A program made the translations under genes and the position numbers. A stretch of 64,000 nucleotides of DNA, from contig DATBKZ010000048.1 in the NCBI GenBank assembly GCA_036555615.1, positions 15,554-79,553 of the forward strand, written 5' to 3'. Source of the DNA: SG8-41 sp036555615 (GTDB taxonomy: Bacteria > Pseudomonadota > Gammaproteobacteria > Burkholderiales > SG8-41). Under the pieces are notes generated by a model, which made no database searches, was not told the DNA's origin, and saw nothing but the letters and a program-made list of their open reading frames with translations. Position 1 is the stretch's first letter, and each line of letters opens with the position of its first letter. Shown one piece after another: positions 42,459-51,133 of this stretch.

Positions 42459-44314
42459 TCGAGCTTGCCTACCCCCTGGCCCTGCTGTCGCTCTTGGCCA
42501 TTCCGCTTCTAATCGCGCTTCACCTGCTGCGGCCAAGGCGCCGCCGGATAGTGCTGTCCACGACCACACTGTGGCAGGCAGCGCTGAGGGAGCGCGAGCC
42601 GCGCGTCGGGCTTCGCACGCTGCTCAGGAACCTGAGCCTCTTGCTGCTGCTGGCGAGCGCGCTGGCGCTCGGGCTCGCGCTCGCCGGACCGCAGTGGCTG
42701 ATCCGCGCGAGCGAGGGTGCCGATTCCGTGCTCGTGCTCGACGTGAGCGCGAGCATGAAGTCGCGATCCGGCATCGGGAAGACGCGCTTTGACCTGGCCC
42801 TTGCGGAGGCGGCCAAGATCGTCGACGGCCTGCCCCGGCAGGGGCGCATGCTGGTGATGACCAGCGGGCGCAAGGCTCTGCTGCGCACGGGCTTCGAGGC
42901 CGACCGCGAGCTGCTCCGCCGGGCGCTGGCGCAAATTCGGCCCGGCGACGAGGCGGGGCGGCCGCGCGAAGCATTGGCGTTGGCGCAGTCGCTGCTTCGA
43001 GGCCGTGACCAGGGCCGCATCTACTTCCTGACCGATGGCGCCCTCGATCGCGAGGTCGATCCCGGCTCGCCGCAGGTGGTGTTCCGCGTCGTGGGCGGGC
43101 CCGCGCGAAACGTCGCCATCACCCGCTTCGATTTCCGCCAGGAGTTCGCAGCCGAGGATCGTTTTCAGGTGCTGATGACCGTGCGCAACTACACCGACGC
43201 GCCTGTGGTTGTGCCTGCTTCGGCAAGCCTCGATGACCATGTGCTCTTCAGGCGGTCTCTCGCGCTCGCAGCGCGCGCGGAAGAGACCCTGGTTCTTCCG
43301 TTCACCGGCCGAGCCCGTGGGCAGGCGACAGGTCGCATCGAAGTGGAAGACGATCTCGCGGCCGATAACCAGGCCTTTGCGGCGGTTGATGCGAACGATC
43401 CGCTGCGTGTGCTGCTCTTCTCCCGGGGCAACTTCTATCTGGAGAGCGTGCTTCGGGCCATGCCCAACCTGGACCTCGTCAAGGGCAATTCGCCGCCCGC
43501 CGAGGATATCGCGCGGATCGCCCGGAGCTACGACGTGGTGGTGATCGATAGCATCGCGGCGCCGCAGCTGCCGAGCGGGAATTTCCTGCTCGTGAATACC
43601 GTGGCGCCGGGCCTGCCGTTCTCCGACTCGGGGCGGCTCGTTCAGCCGGGCCCGCTCGTCCGCGGACCGAGCGCGCTGATGGGTGACGCGGACCTCACCG
43701 CGGTGCGGATCGAACAAGCCCGGCGGGTCATCATCGACAGAGCGGTTCCCGGGCTGCAGCGCCTGTTCTGGTCGAAGGAAACGGACCTGGCGCTCGCGCT
43801 GCTCGATGACGGCCGGAAACTGGTTTATCTAGGCTTCGATCTCGACCGGTCCAACTTCCCGCTGCAGGCGGCATTCCCGCTGTTCGTCAGCCGCAGCCTG
43901 GAGTGGCTCCGTCCGCGAGGTGACGGCTTCGTGCCCACCCATGTAGAGGCCGGTTCAACCGGGACGATCGCGCTCCCCGCGGGCGAGACGCGGGTGACCG
44001 TGCGCATGCCGTCCGGCAAATCCGAGACGCTGGCGTCGGAGGGCGGCTCGGCTCTGTTCGACGCCACCACCGATGCCGGCATCTATCAATACACCGTTGG
44101 CGACGTAACGCGATACTTCGCGGTAAGCCTTGCCGACGCGCGGGAATCCGACGTCAACAACCGCTGGGCGCCTGCCGGGCGCCGCGAGGACATTCGACCG
44201 GCGCGCACCTCCGCGCAGGCGCTCGCTCCGCTCTGGCCTCAGCTGCTGGCGCTGGCGCTCCTCCTGCTGGTGCTGGAGTGGTTCGTGTGGACCGGGAGCC
44301 GGGGGAATGCCTGA
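42455..44314 (+). CDS. module A: BatA-like VWA membrane protein
   Basis: 619-aa protein starting GTG 42455. N-terminal transmembrane segments (about 6-25 and 60-78) precede a VWA domain with MIDAS DVSAS at 96-100 and a Thr/Asp in LTDGALD. A beta-rich middle region (about 260-560) and a C-terminal transmembrane helix (LWPQLLALALLLLVLEWFVW) complete the BatA/BatB-like anchor-VWA layout. The VWA domain faces the periplasm if the usual topology holds. An 8-nt overlap joins it to the next gene. Confidence 0.85.
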   Translation: MIELAYPLALLSLLAIPLLIALHLLRPRRRRIVLSTTTLWQAALREREPRVGLRTLLRNLSLLLLLASALALGLALAGPQWLIRASEGADSVLVLDVSASMKSRSGIGKTRFDLALAEAAKIVDGLPRQGRMLVMTSGRKALLRTGFEADRELLRRALAQIRPGDEAGRPREALALAQSLLRGRDQGRIYFLTDGALDREVDPGSPQVVFRVVGGPARNVAITRFDFRQEFAAEDRFQVLMTVRNYTDAPVVVPASASLDDHVLFRRSLALAARAEETLVLPFTGRARGQATGRIEVEDDLAADNQAFAAVDANDPLRVLLFSRGNFYLESVLRAMPNLDLVKGNSPPAEDIARIARSYDVVVIDSIAAPQLPSGNFLLVNTVAPGLPFSDSGRLVQPGPLVRGPSALMGDADLTAVRIEQARRVIIDRAVPGLQRLFWSKETDLALALLDDGRKLVYLGFDLDRSNFPLQAAFPLFVSRSLEWLRPRGDGFVPTHVEAGSTGTIALPAGETRVTVRMPSGKSETLASEGGSALFDATTDAGIYQYTVGDVTRYFAVSLADARESDVNNRWAPAGRREDIRPARTSAQALAPLWPQLLALALLLLVLEWFVWTGSRGNA

Positions 44315-47072
44315 GTTCGCGCAACCGGCATGGCTTGCGCTCATCGCGGTGGCGGTGCTGCTCGTCGCCCTCACGGTCCGGCGCGCGGGGCGCACGCGCT
44401 TCAGACCGGTTTTCGCCGGCGCGCTGCGGATCCTGGCCCTCGCTGCGCTGGTGGTCGCGCTCGCGGGGCCGCTCGCCGGCTCCGGATCGCGTCATGCCGA
44501 CGTGGTTTTCGCGCTCGACGTTTCCAGCAGCATCCCGCGGGAGTCCATAGCCGAGGCGCTGGATCTCCTCAATCGCGCCAGGGAATCCCCGGCGCGGATC
44601 GGGCTGGTCGTGTTCGGCGCCGACGCCGCCGTGGAATCGCTCGTGCGCAGCGGCGGCGAGCCGTTACGCGAGATCACGGCCCATGTGGAGCGCGCAGGCA
44701 CTGATATCGGGCGCGCCATCCAGGTGGCTATTGGTGCGTTTCCGGCGGCGGTGCAGCGGCGCATCGTGCTGCTCAGCGACGGCCGCGAGAACCTGGGCGA
44801 TGCGCGCTCGGCAGCCGCGGTAGCGCGATCCCTAGGGGTCGAGATCGACGCCGTGGCGCTCGAGAGGTCCTCGGCTCAGAAGGAGATCTACGTTCAGGGC
44901 GTGACGGTTCCGCCCCGGGTGCGCCTGCGCGAGCCCTTCAACGTGCAGGCGGTGGTGCACAGCAGCGAATCCACCCGCGCCCAGCTGGCGTTCATGCGCA
45001 ACGGCGTGCTGCTGCGCGAATTCACGATCGAGCTCGAGCCGGGCCTGAACGCCTTCTCCCTGGTGGAGCAGGCAGACGCGCCGGGGCTGCAGTTGTACGA
45101 GGCCATCGTCAACAGCGACGCCGACAGCGAGCCGGCGAATAACCGCTACCAGACTTTCGTGCAGGTCGCGGGCGCGTCGAGGGTGCTGCACGTGGTGGAC
45201 GACCCTCACGCCGGTCGATACGTGAGCGCGGCATTGAGGGCCCAGGGCCTGGGGGTGGACGAGGTGTCCGCCGGCGCGCTGCCCGCGAACCTGCACGAGC
45301 TGGTCGACTACGACCTGGTGATCCTCAACAACGTCTCCGGTCTCGACCTGTCCCTCGCCAAGATGGCGCTGCTCGAGTACTACGTGCGCGACGCGGGAGG
45401 CGGCGTGGTGATGATCGGCGGCGACCGGAGCTACGGCGCCGGCGGCTACCACGGCACCCCGGTGGAGCAGCTCCTGCCGGTCACCATGGACGTCAAGACC
45501 GAGATCAGGATCCCGAGCCTGTCGGTCGTCTTCGTGCTGGACCGCTCCGGCAGCATGGGCACCAAGGCCCGGGACGAGGAGAAGCTCACGATCGCCAAGC
45601 GCGCCGCCCTGTCATCCATCGAGCTGCTGAAGCCGCTCGACCGGGTGGGTGTCCTGGCCTTCGACAGCGGCCGTGACTGGGTGGTGCCCATGACCGAGGC
45701 GGGCGTGCGCCGGCCGATCGCGGAGAGGCTCCGCGATCTGAAGGTGGGCGGCGGCACCGACCTCTATCCCGCCCTCGAGGAGGCGCACCGCGTCATGCGC
45801 AGGGAGCAGGCAAAGGTGAAGCACCTGATCGTGCTCTCCGACGGCCTCACCGAGGGCGGGAAGAACTTCGATCGCCTCGCCGCGCGCATCGCTGCCGACG
45901 GCATCACCCTGTCCACCGTGGCGATGGGCGCCGACGCGGACCGCGCGTTGATGGCAAGACTTGCCGCGCTCGGCAAGGGGCGCTACTACCACGCCGACGA
46001 CCCCCGCAATGTGCCGCGCATCTTTACGAGCGAGACCATGACGATCATGCGGGACCTGGTCGTGGAGGGGGACATCCGGCCGCGACGGGGCCATGTGGGT
46101 GAGCCGATCGCGGGCTTCGGTGCGGAAGCGTTTCCGGCCCTCGGAGGCTACCTGCGCACTTATCCCAAGCCCGCCGCCCAGGTCCTGCTCGCCGGCCGCG
46201 GCGAGGATCCCCTGCTGGTGTCGTGGCGCTACGGCCTGGGCAAGGCGGTAGCGTTCACCTCGGACCTCTCGGGGCGCTGGGGCAGGAGGTGGGTTGAGTG
46301 GCCGGCCTTCGGGCGCTTCGTCTCCCAGACGGCCCGCTGGACCATGCGTCGCAGCGGCGTCGGATCGTTCGTGCCGCAATTCCGGTGGCGGGGTCAGCAT
46401 GGCGAGATGAGCGTGGACGTGCTGGACCGGGACGATCGCTTCGTCAACGGTCTCAAGCTGGAAGCCACGCTCGTGGATCCGTCCCGGCTCTCCCGGCGCG
46501 TCGAGCTCGAGCAGATCGCTCCGGGCCGCTACCACGGTGAATTTCCGGTGCCCCGTGCCGGGCGCTATGCCATCACCCTCACCGGGCGTGACGGGGAAAT
46601 TCAGGTCGGCCCCACGACGTTCGGACTGGCCGTTCCGTACTCCTCGGAGTATCTGGACCTGGGCGTCGATCAACGGCTGTTGCGCGATATCGCCGGCATC
46701 ACGGGCGGACGCCTGCTTCCGCTTTCCAGCGCCGGCCTGAGCGCCGTCACAGCGCCCTCGCCGCAAGCGTCCGGCCCGCTCTCGCGGGTCTGGTGGCCGT
46801 TCCTCCTGGCGGCCCTGTTACTGGTGGTGGCCGAGGTGGCGGTGCGCTGGGTGACGTTGCCCGAAGCCTGGCGCGCGCGCTGGGCGAGGTGGCGCGGCGC
46901 GCGCGGGGAGACCGGGGCGCCGGAACGCGAGTACAGCTCGCTCAGCGCCGCCATTGCCCGGGAACGAGCAAGGCACCTGGCAGCCATGCGCGATGGGATT
47001 TACCTCAATGCCGACGATCCCGCCGCGCGTGCGCGACTCTATCTGGCGGCCGGCCGCAGCCGCGCTCGTTGA
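44307..47072 (+). CDS. module A: double-VWA, glutamine amidotransferase-like membrane protein
   Basis: 921-aa protein. Two N-terminal transmembrane segments precede VWA domain 1 (MIDAS DVSSS at 71-75). A beta-rich domain follows, then a GATase-1-like domain (about 285-400, VLHVVDDPHAGRYVSAALR and GGGVVMIGGDRSYGAGGYHG), then VWA domain 2 (MIDAS DRSGS at 412-416). The C-terminus has an immunoglobulin-like region and a transmembrane helix (VWWPFLLAALLLVVAEVAV) before a cytoplasmic tail. This matches the glutamine amidotransferase/DUF1355 plus VWA architecture of bat-associated proteins. Last cistron of module A. Confidence 0.85.
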   Translation: MPEFAQPAWLALIAVAVLLVALTVRRAGRTRFRPVFAGALRILALAALVVALAGPLAGSGSRHADVVFALDVSSSIPRESIAEALDLLNRARESPARIGLVVFGADAAVESLVRSGGEPLREITAHVERAGTDIGRAIQVAIGAFPAAVQRRIVLLSDGRENLGDARSAAAVARSLGVEIDAVALERSSAQKEIYVQGVTVPPRVRLREPFNVQAVVHSSESTRAQLAFMRNGVLLREFTIELEPGLNAFSLVEQADAPGLQLYEAIVNSDADSEPANNRYQTFVQVAGASRVLHVVDDPHAGRYVSAALRAQGLGVDEVSAGALPANLHELVDYDLVILNNVSGLDLSLAKMALLEYYVRDAGGGVVMIGGDRSYGAGGYHGTPVEQLLPVTMDVKTEIRIPSLSVVFVLDRSGSMGTKARDEEKLTIAKRAALSSIELLKPLDRVGVLAFDSGRDWVVPMTEAGVRRPIAERLRDLKVGGGTDLYPALEEAHRVMRREQAKVKHLIVLSDGLTEGGKNFDRLAARIAADGITLSTVAMGADADRALMARLAALGKGRYYHADDPRNVPRIFTSETMTIMRDLVVEGDIRPRRGHVGEPIAGFGAEAFPALGGYLRTYPKPAAQVLLAGRGEDPLLVSWRYGLGKAVAFTSDLSGRWGRRWVEWPAFGRFVSQTARWTMRRSGVGSFVPQFRWRGQHGEMSVDVLDRDDRFVNGLKLEATLVDPSRLSRRVELEQIAPGRYHGEFPVPRAGRYAITLTGRDGEIQVGPTTFGLAVPYSSEYLDLGVDQRLLRDIAGITGGRLLPLSSAGLSAVTAPSPQASGPLSRVWWPFLLAALLLVVAEVAVRWVTLPEAWRARWARWRGARGETGAPEREYSSLSAAIARERARHLAAMRDGIYLNADDPAARARLYLAAGRSRAR

Positions 47073-47190
47073 GCGCGGCGCAGCGCGGGTCCTACCCGCG
47101 CAACTCACCACACCCGCGGGCCGGGTGGCAGGGCGGTTGGGATCTGGTTCCAGATTTCCGGTACTGGTACTGGCTGTCCAAGGGAGTTGT

Positions 47191-47208
47191 CCTGATCAAT
47201 TGACCAGG
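47191..47208. promoter_or_regulatory. 18-bp near-perfect palindrome between convergent operons
   Basis: CCTGATCAATTGACCAGG is self-complementary except one base pair. It resembles a GntR-family type operator (TGGTCAATTGATCA). It lies 119 nt after module A and 122 nt before the end of the peptide ABC operon, an odd place for an operator; it could instead be a weak bidirectional hairpin, but no T-run follows. The rest of the 257-nt gap holds no recognisable gene. Confidence 0.4.
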
Positions 47209-47329
47209 TGGGCGGGGAAATCCGGAGAAGATCACGACCGCTCTGACAGGACCCGGCCCGCGGAATATGCAACCCTCACGATGAACGGTCGGAGGCGAAG
47301 GGCGAACGACCGGGTTCTTGAGGCAGGTT

Positions 47330-48301
47330 CTAGTAGAGGTGGCACGCCACCATGTGGCCGCGCGAGATCTCCTTTTCCACCGGCACGACCCTGGAGCACT
47401 CGGGCCTGACGAACGGGCAGCGCGGGTGGAAGCGGCATCCACTGGGCGGATTGATGGGCGACGGGACCTCTCCGGTCAGGATGATCTCCTCGCGCGTCTC
47501 GTCCGGGTGATCCGGCAGAGCTGCTGAAAACAGCGCCTTCGTATAGGGATGCGCCGGATTGCTGAAGAGGTCCTTCGTCCTCGCCTTCTCGACGATTTTG
47601 CCGAGGTACATGACCGCGACCTCGCCCGCCATGTAGCGGGTCGTCGCCAGGTGATGGGCGATGAGGAGATAGCTCACGTTGTACTGGCTCTGGAGATCCA
47701 CCAGCAGGTTCATGATCTGCGCCCGGATCGAAACGTCGAGGGCCGAGACCGGCTCGTCCAGGATGATGACCTTGGGCTTCGACACGAGCGCGCTTGCCAC
47801 GGCGATGCGCTGGCGCTGCCCGCCGCTGAACTCGTGGGGGTAGAGGTTGGCCTGCTGCGGGCGCAGGCCCACCGACGCCAGCACCTCCTGGACGCGATCC
47901 TTCACCTCCTGATCGGAAACCGTCTGATTGACGACGAGCGGCTCGGCCACGATGTCCCGCACGCGCATGCGGGGGCTGAGAGAGGACCAGGGGTCCTGGA
48001 ACACCGCCTGCACCATCGTGCGGTAATGCCTCAGGTCATCGCCGCTCAACGCATGCACATTCTTGCCCTCGGCAAGAACTTCCCCGGACGTCGGCTCTTC
48101 CAGGCGCAGCACGAGCTTTGCGGTCGTCGTCTTGCCGCAGCCGGACTCGCCGACGAGCGCCAGCGTCTCGCCCTGGGGGATCGAGAAGCTGATGCCGTCC
48201 ACGGCCTGCACCCAGCCGATGACTTTCGTCCACAGGACACCCTTGGTGACGGGAAAGTGCTTCTTCAGCGCCCTCGCCTCGAGGACCGGCGCAGCCGTCA
48301 T
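47330..48301 (-). CDS. dipeptide/oligopeptide ABC transporter ATP-binding protein (DppF-like)
   Basis: 323-aa ABC ATPase. Walker A GESGCGKTTT, Q-loop in FQDPWSSLSPRMRV, signature FSGGQRQRI and Walker B VIILDEPVSALD. The C-terminal oligopeptide-type extension has GCRFHPRCPFVRPEC, a cysteine pattern typical of DppD/DppF. The start at 48301 (MTAAPVLEARALK) overlaps the upstream ATPase stop by 4 nt. Powers the permeases at 51.1-53.0 kb. Confidence 0.93.
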   Translation of the reverse strand: MTAAPVLEARALKKHFPVTKGVLWTKVIGWVQAVDGISFSIPQGETLALVGESGCGKTTTAKLVLRLEEPTSGEVLAEGKNVHALSGDDLRHYRTMVQAVFQDPWSSLSPRMRVRDIVAEPLVVNQTVSDQEVKDRVQEVLASVGLRPQQANLYPHEFSGGQRQRIAVASALVSKPKVIILDEPVSALDVSIRAQIMNLLVDLQSQYNVSYLLIAHHLATTRYMAGEVAVMYLGKIVEKARTKDLFSNPAHPYTKALFSAALPDHPDETREEIILTGEVPSPINPPSGCRFHPRCPFVRPECSRVVPVEKEISRGHMVACHLY

Positions 48302-49287
48302 ACGCGACCCGCTTTCCAGCAGCTTGCGACGTGATCCTTGCCGACGGTGGCCTGGCGGGGATACTCGCGCTGGCAACGGTCATCGGCGTGGGGACACCGG
48401 GGAGCAAACCGGCATCCCTCGGGCAGGTCCCACAGCGCGGGAGGCTGGCCCTCGATCGAGTAGAGCCGCTCCACATCCTCGTCCATGCTGGGCACCGAGT
48501 GCAGCAGCGCCTGGGTGTAGGGATGCGACGGATGATTGAAGATGTCCCGCACCGATCCGCTCTCCACGATGCGGCCGGCATACATCACCAGCACGCGATC
48601 GCACATCTTCGCGACGATGCCGAAGTCGTGGGTGATGAAGATGAGCGCGAGGTTCGTCGCTTCCTGGATTTCGCGCAGCAGGCGCAGGTATTGCGCCTGG
48701 ATCGTGACATCGAGCGAGGTGGTCGGCTCATCGGCGATGATGATCTTCGGCTCGCAGGAGATGGCGATGGCGCCGACCACCCGCTGCTTCATGCCGCCGC
48801 TGATCTGGTGGGGGTAGTCCGTGACCCGCCGCTCGGGGGCCGCCACCTTGACCTGCTTCAGGCCCTCGACCGCCCGCCGCACCAGCGATGGCTTGCGTTC
48901 GTCGGCGTGCTGAATCTCGATCGCCTCGATCAGCTGGTTGCCGACCGTGAACACCGGGTTGAGCGAGGTCTGCGGATCCTGCAGGATCATGGAAATGCGG
49001 CGGCCGCGGATCTGCCGCATCTCCTGCTCGGACTTCGGGACGAGGTCCTCGCCTTCGAGCCGGATCGCACCCTTGACGATGCGGGCCGCCGGCCGCGGGG
49101 TGAGTTTCAGCAGCGACAGCGCTGTCATGGTTTTCCCGCTGCCCGACTCGCCCACGATGCCCAGCACCTCGCCCTGGCGCAGCGAGAAGCTCACCCCATC
49201 CACCGCTTTTACGGTGCCGAAACGGGTGAAGCAATAGGTGTGAAGATCCTCCACCTCCAGAATGACGTCGCCGAGCCGACGCGCCAT
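48298..49287 (-). CDS. dipeptide/oligopeptide ABC transporter ATP-binding protein (DppD-like)
   Basis: 329-aa ABC ATPase. Walker A GESGSGKTMTAL, Q-loop LQDPQTSLNPVF, signature ISGGMKQRVVGA, Walker B IIIADEPTTSLD, and the Dpp C-terminal cysteines GCRFAPRCPHADDRC. It heterodimerises with the following DppF-like ATPase. It is 131 nt from the binding-protein gene upstream, a gap that holds a strong hairpin (49376-49407). Confidence 0.93.
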   Translation of the reverse strand: MARRLGDVILEVEDLHTYCFTRFGTVKAVDGVSFSLRQGEVLGIVGESGSGKTMTALSLLKLTPRPAARIVKGAIRLEGEDLVPKSEQEMRQIRGRRISMILQDPQTSLNPVFTVGNQLIEAIEIQHADERKPSLVRRAVEGLKQVKVAAPERRVTDYPHQISGGMKQRVVGAIAISCEPKIIIADEPTTSLDVTIQAQYLRLLREIQEATNLALIFITHDFGIVAKMCDRVLVMYAGRIVESGSVRDIFNHPSHPYTQALLHSVPSMDEDVERLYSIEGQPPALWDLPEGCRFAPRCPHADDRCQREYPRQATVGKDHVASCWKAGRV

Positions 49288-49375
49288 GCGCCTATCCTGT
49301 CCTCATCCCGCCGAAATCCACGCGCATGGCGCCCCCCTGCTTCAAGTCCTGCGATTCAATGCGTATTAGAACAGA

Positions 49376-49407
49376 AGCGAGGGGAAGAGTTGCTTCTTCC
49401 CCTCGCT
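49376..49407 (-). terminator. 13-bp hairpin between binding protein and ATPase genes
   Basis: AGCGAGGGGAAGA (49376-49388) and TCTTCCCCTCGCT (49395-49407) form a perfect stem with a six-base loop. On the minus-strand transcript it follows the binding-protein stop by 11 nt and is trailed by TCTGTTCT. It may stabilise or partially terminate the mRNA, making the binding protein more abundant than the ATPases. Confidence 0.65.
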
Positions 49408-49418
49408 GTGACGCGCGC

Positions 49419-51038
49419 TTACTTGACGAGCTTTATGAGCTCGAAATGCGACGTGCGACCGGCCGCCGGACCCGGGTAAACCATTTCAGCGACGACCTTG
49501 GGGTTGGCGAAGACCTCGTTCCTGAACCAGAAGAGCGGGATGTCGGCGTACTCCGCCTGGATGTGGTCGCCGATTGCCCGCATTAGCGTGTCACGCTCCT
49601 TGGCGTCATTCGACTTCAGCACCTTGCCGTAAGTCTGCTCGATGAAGTCGTCCTCGTAGTGGTGATTGTTGCCCTTGCTGAAGTAGAAGTTGCGAACGCC
49701 GTTGTCGGCAGGCCGCCAGCCGATGATGTTGGGCCACATGATGTTCTTGCTCTGGTACTTGCGATACGCGTTGCGGATCTTGGCCCAGTCGTGCGTCTGG
49801 ACCTCGGCCTGGACCCCGACCCGCTTGAAGTAGATGGCGATCGCGTCGCCGATCGCCGGGCCTTCCGATTCGCCCGGTTCGGTGAACACCCAGATCTGGA
49901 ACTTGAGGGGGTTTCCGGGACCGTAACCCGCCTCCTTCAGCAGCTGCTTCGCCTTCTCGGGGTTGTAGGCGTAGAGCTCCTTGAATTTGCTTTCCCACTT
50001 GGGATTCCAGCCCTCGGAAGTGGGTATCCACAGCGAAAGATACGCGAGCTCCGCCCGGCCGGCGAACACCGTTCTCAACGTCTCCTCGCGGTCGATCGCG
50101 ATGTTGAGGGCCTGGCGCACCTTCTTGTTGACCAATGGGGCCTTCGGATCGAAATGCTTGTGGCCCTTGATGTGCCAATTGCCGCCGAGGTACACCGAAA
50201 CCCAGTCCACCGCCAGCGAGGACGAGAAACGCTTCAGACCCTTGGCGAGCGCGTCCTTGTGCAGATCGCGCGGCAGGTCGCCGATGTGGACATCGCCCGA
50301 GAGCAGCAGGGCGAGACGCGTGGCTTCCTCGCGGGCGATACGGAACTCCAGCTCCTCGAACTCAACCTTCCTTCCGGACCAGTGTTTGTCGTTCCGCTTG
50401 AACAAGATATTGAGCCCCGTTTGCCGCCCACCGTACATGAAGGGGCCGGTTCCGGCGGGGCGCTTATCGAGGCCTCCGATGCCCTCCTTGTCCCACTGTG
50501 CCTTGCTCGTGATGCGCAGGTCGCCGGAACGCTGGACGCCGAACATCATCACCGGGGGCATGATCGGATTCTTGAAGCGAAACACCACCGTGTACTTGTC
50601 AGGAGTCTCCATTTTGTCGACCGTGACCCAGACCGGTCGGAGCGTCGCCGTCGAATCCTTGCGGATCAGCAGCGAGTGGGAATGCACGACGTCGGCCGAG
50701 GTCATCTCCCCGTAGCCGTAGTGAAACTGGACGCCCTTGCGCAGATGGAACGTCCAGTCCTTGAAGTCGGTGCTGTGCTCCCACTTCGTCGCCAGCTGCG
50801 GGATGGGTTCTCCCGTCTTCGGGTCCATTCCGACCAGCGTCTCCCAGAACGGCTCGAACTGCAGATGGTCGGGACGGGCGATGGTCCAGAATCGGTTGCT
50901 CTCGTGGAACCCGGCAGATGCAAAAATTAGGCGCTTGACTTGCGCGGCATCGACCGACCCGGGGGCCACGGCCGTGCCAAACATGACCGCCACGACCATC
51001 AGCAGTCCCGTGAACAGTGACGCGAGCTTCCATCTCAT
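49419..51038 (-). CDS. peptide ABC transporter substrate-binding protein (DppA/OppA-like)
   Basis: 539-aa SBP_bac_5 (DppA/OppA) lipocalin-sized binding protein with a Sec signal (residues 1-32, LFTGLLMVVAVMFGTAVAPG). Family signatures: WEHSTDFKDWTFHLRKGVQF, FVRQA-type region KVRQALNIAIDREETL and YNPEKAKQLLKEAGYGPG. Ligand could be peptides or other oligomers such as nickel or opines; not decidable. Strong ribosome site GGAGGAGAG before ATG 51038. In this operon it sits between the permeases and the ATPases. Confidence 0.93.
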   Translation of the reverse strand: MRWKLASLFTGLLMVVAVMFGTAVAPGSVDAAQVKRLIFASAGFHESNRFWTIARPDHLQFEPFWETLVGMDPKTGEPIPQLATKWEHSTDFKDWTFHLRKGVQFHYGYGEMTSADVVHSHSLLIRKDSTATLRPVWVTVDKMETPDKYTVVFRFKNPIMPPVMMFGVQRSGDLRITSKAQWDKEGIGGLDKRPAGTGPFMYGGRQTGLNILFKRNDKHWSGRKVEFEELEFRIAREEATRLALLLSGDVHIGDLPRDLHKDALAKGLKRFSSSLAVDWVSVYLGGNWHIKGHKHFDPKAPLVNKKVRQALNIAIDREETLRTVFAGRAELAYLSLWIPTSEGWNPKWESKFKELYAYNPEKAKQLLKEAGYGPGNPLKFQIWVFTEPGESEGPAIGDAIAIYFKRVGVQAEVQTHDWAKIRNAYRKYQSKNIMWPNIIGWRPADNGVRNFYFSKGNNHHYEDDFIEQTYGKVLKSNDAKERDTLMRAIGDHIQAEYADIPLFWFRNEVFANPKVVAEMVYPGPAAGRTSHFELIKLVK

Positions 51039-51133
51039 AGGTCTCTCCTCCGACGTGGGTTGTGGTATTACCTCAAAGCTTTCTTCGTTCGTGGTCCTGC
51101 CTGCAGCAAAATTCTTGTGTCCGGCTTGCCCCG

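Noticed and set aside
47073..47329. Open stretch reading DLVPDFRYWYWLSKG before the ABC operon end
   Set aside because: Looks protein-like for about 20 residues but has no start site or family match.
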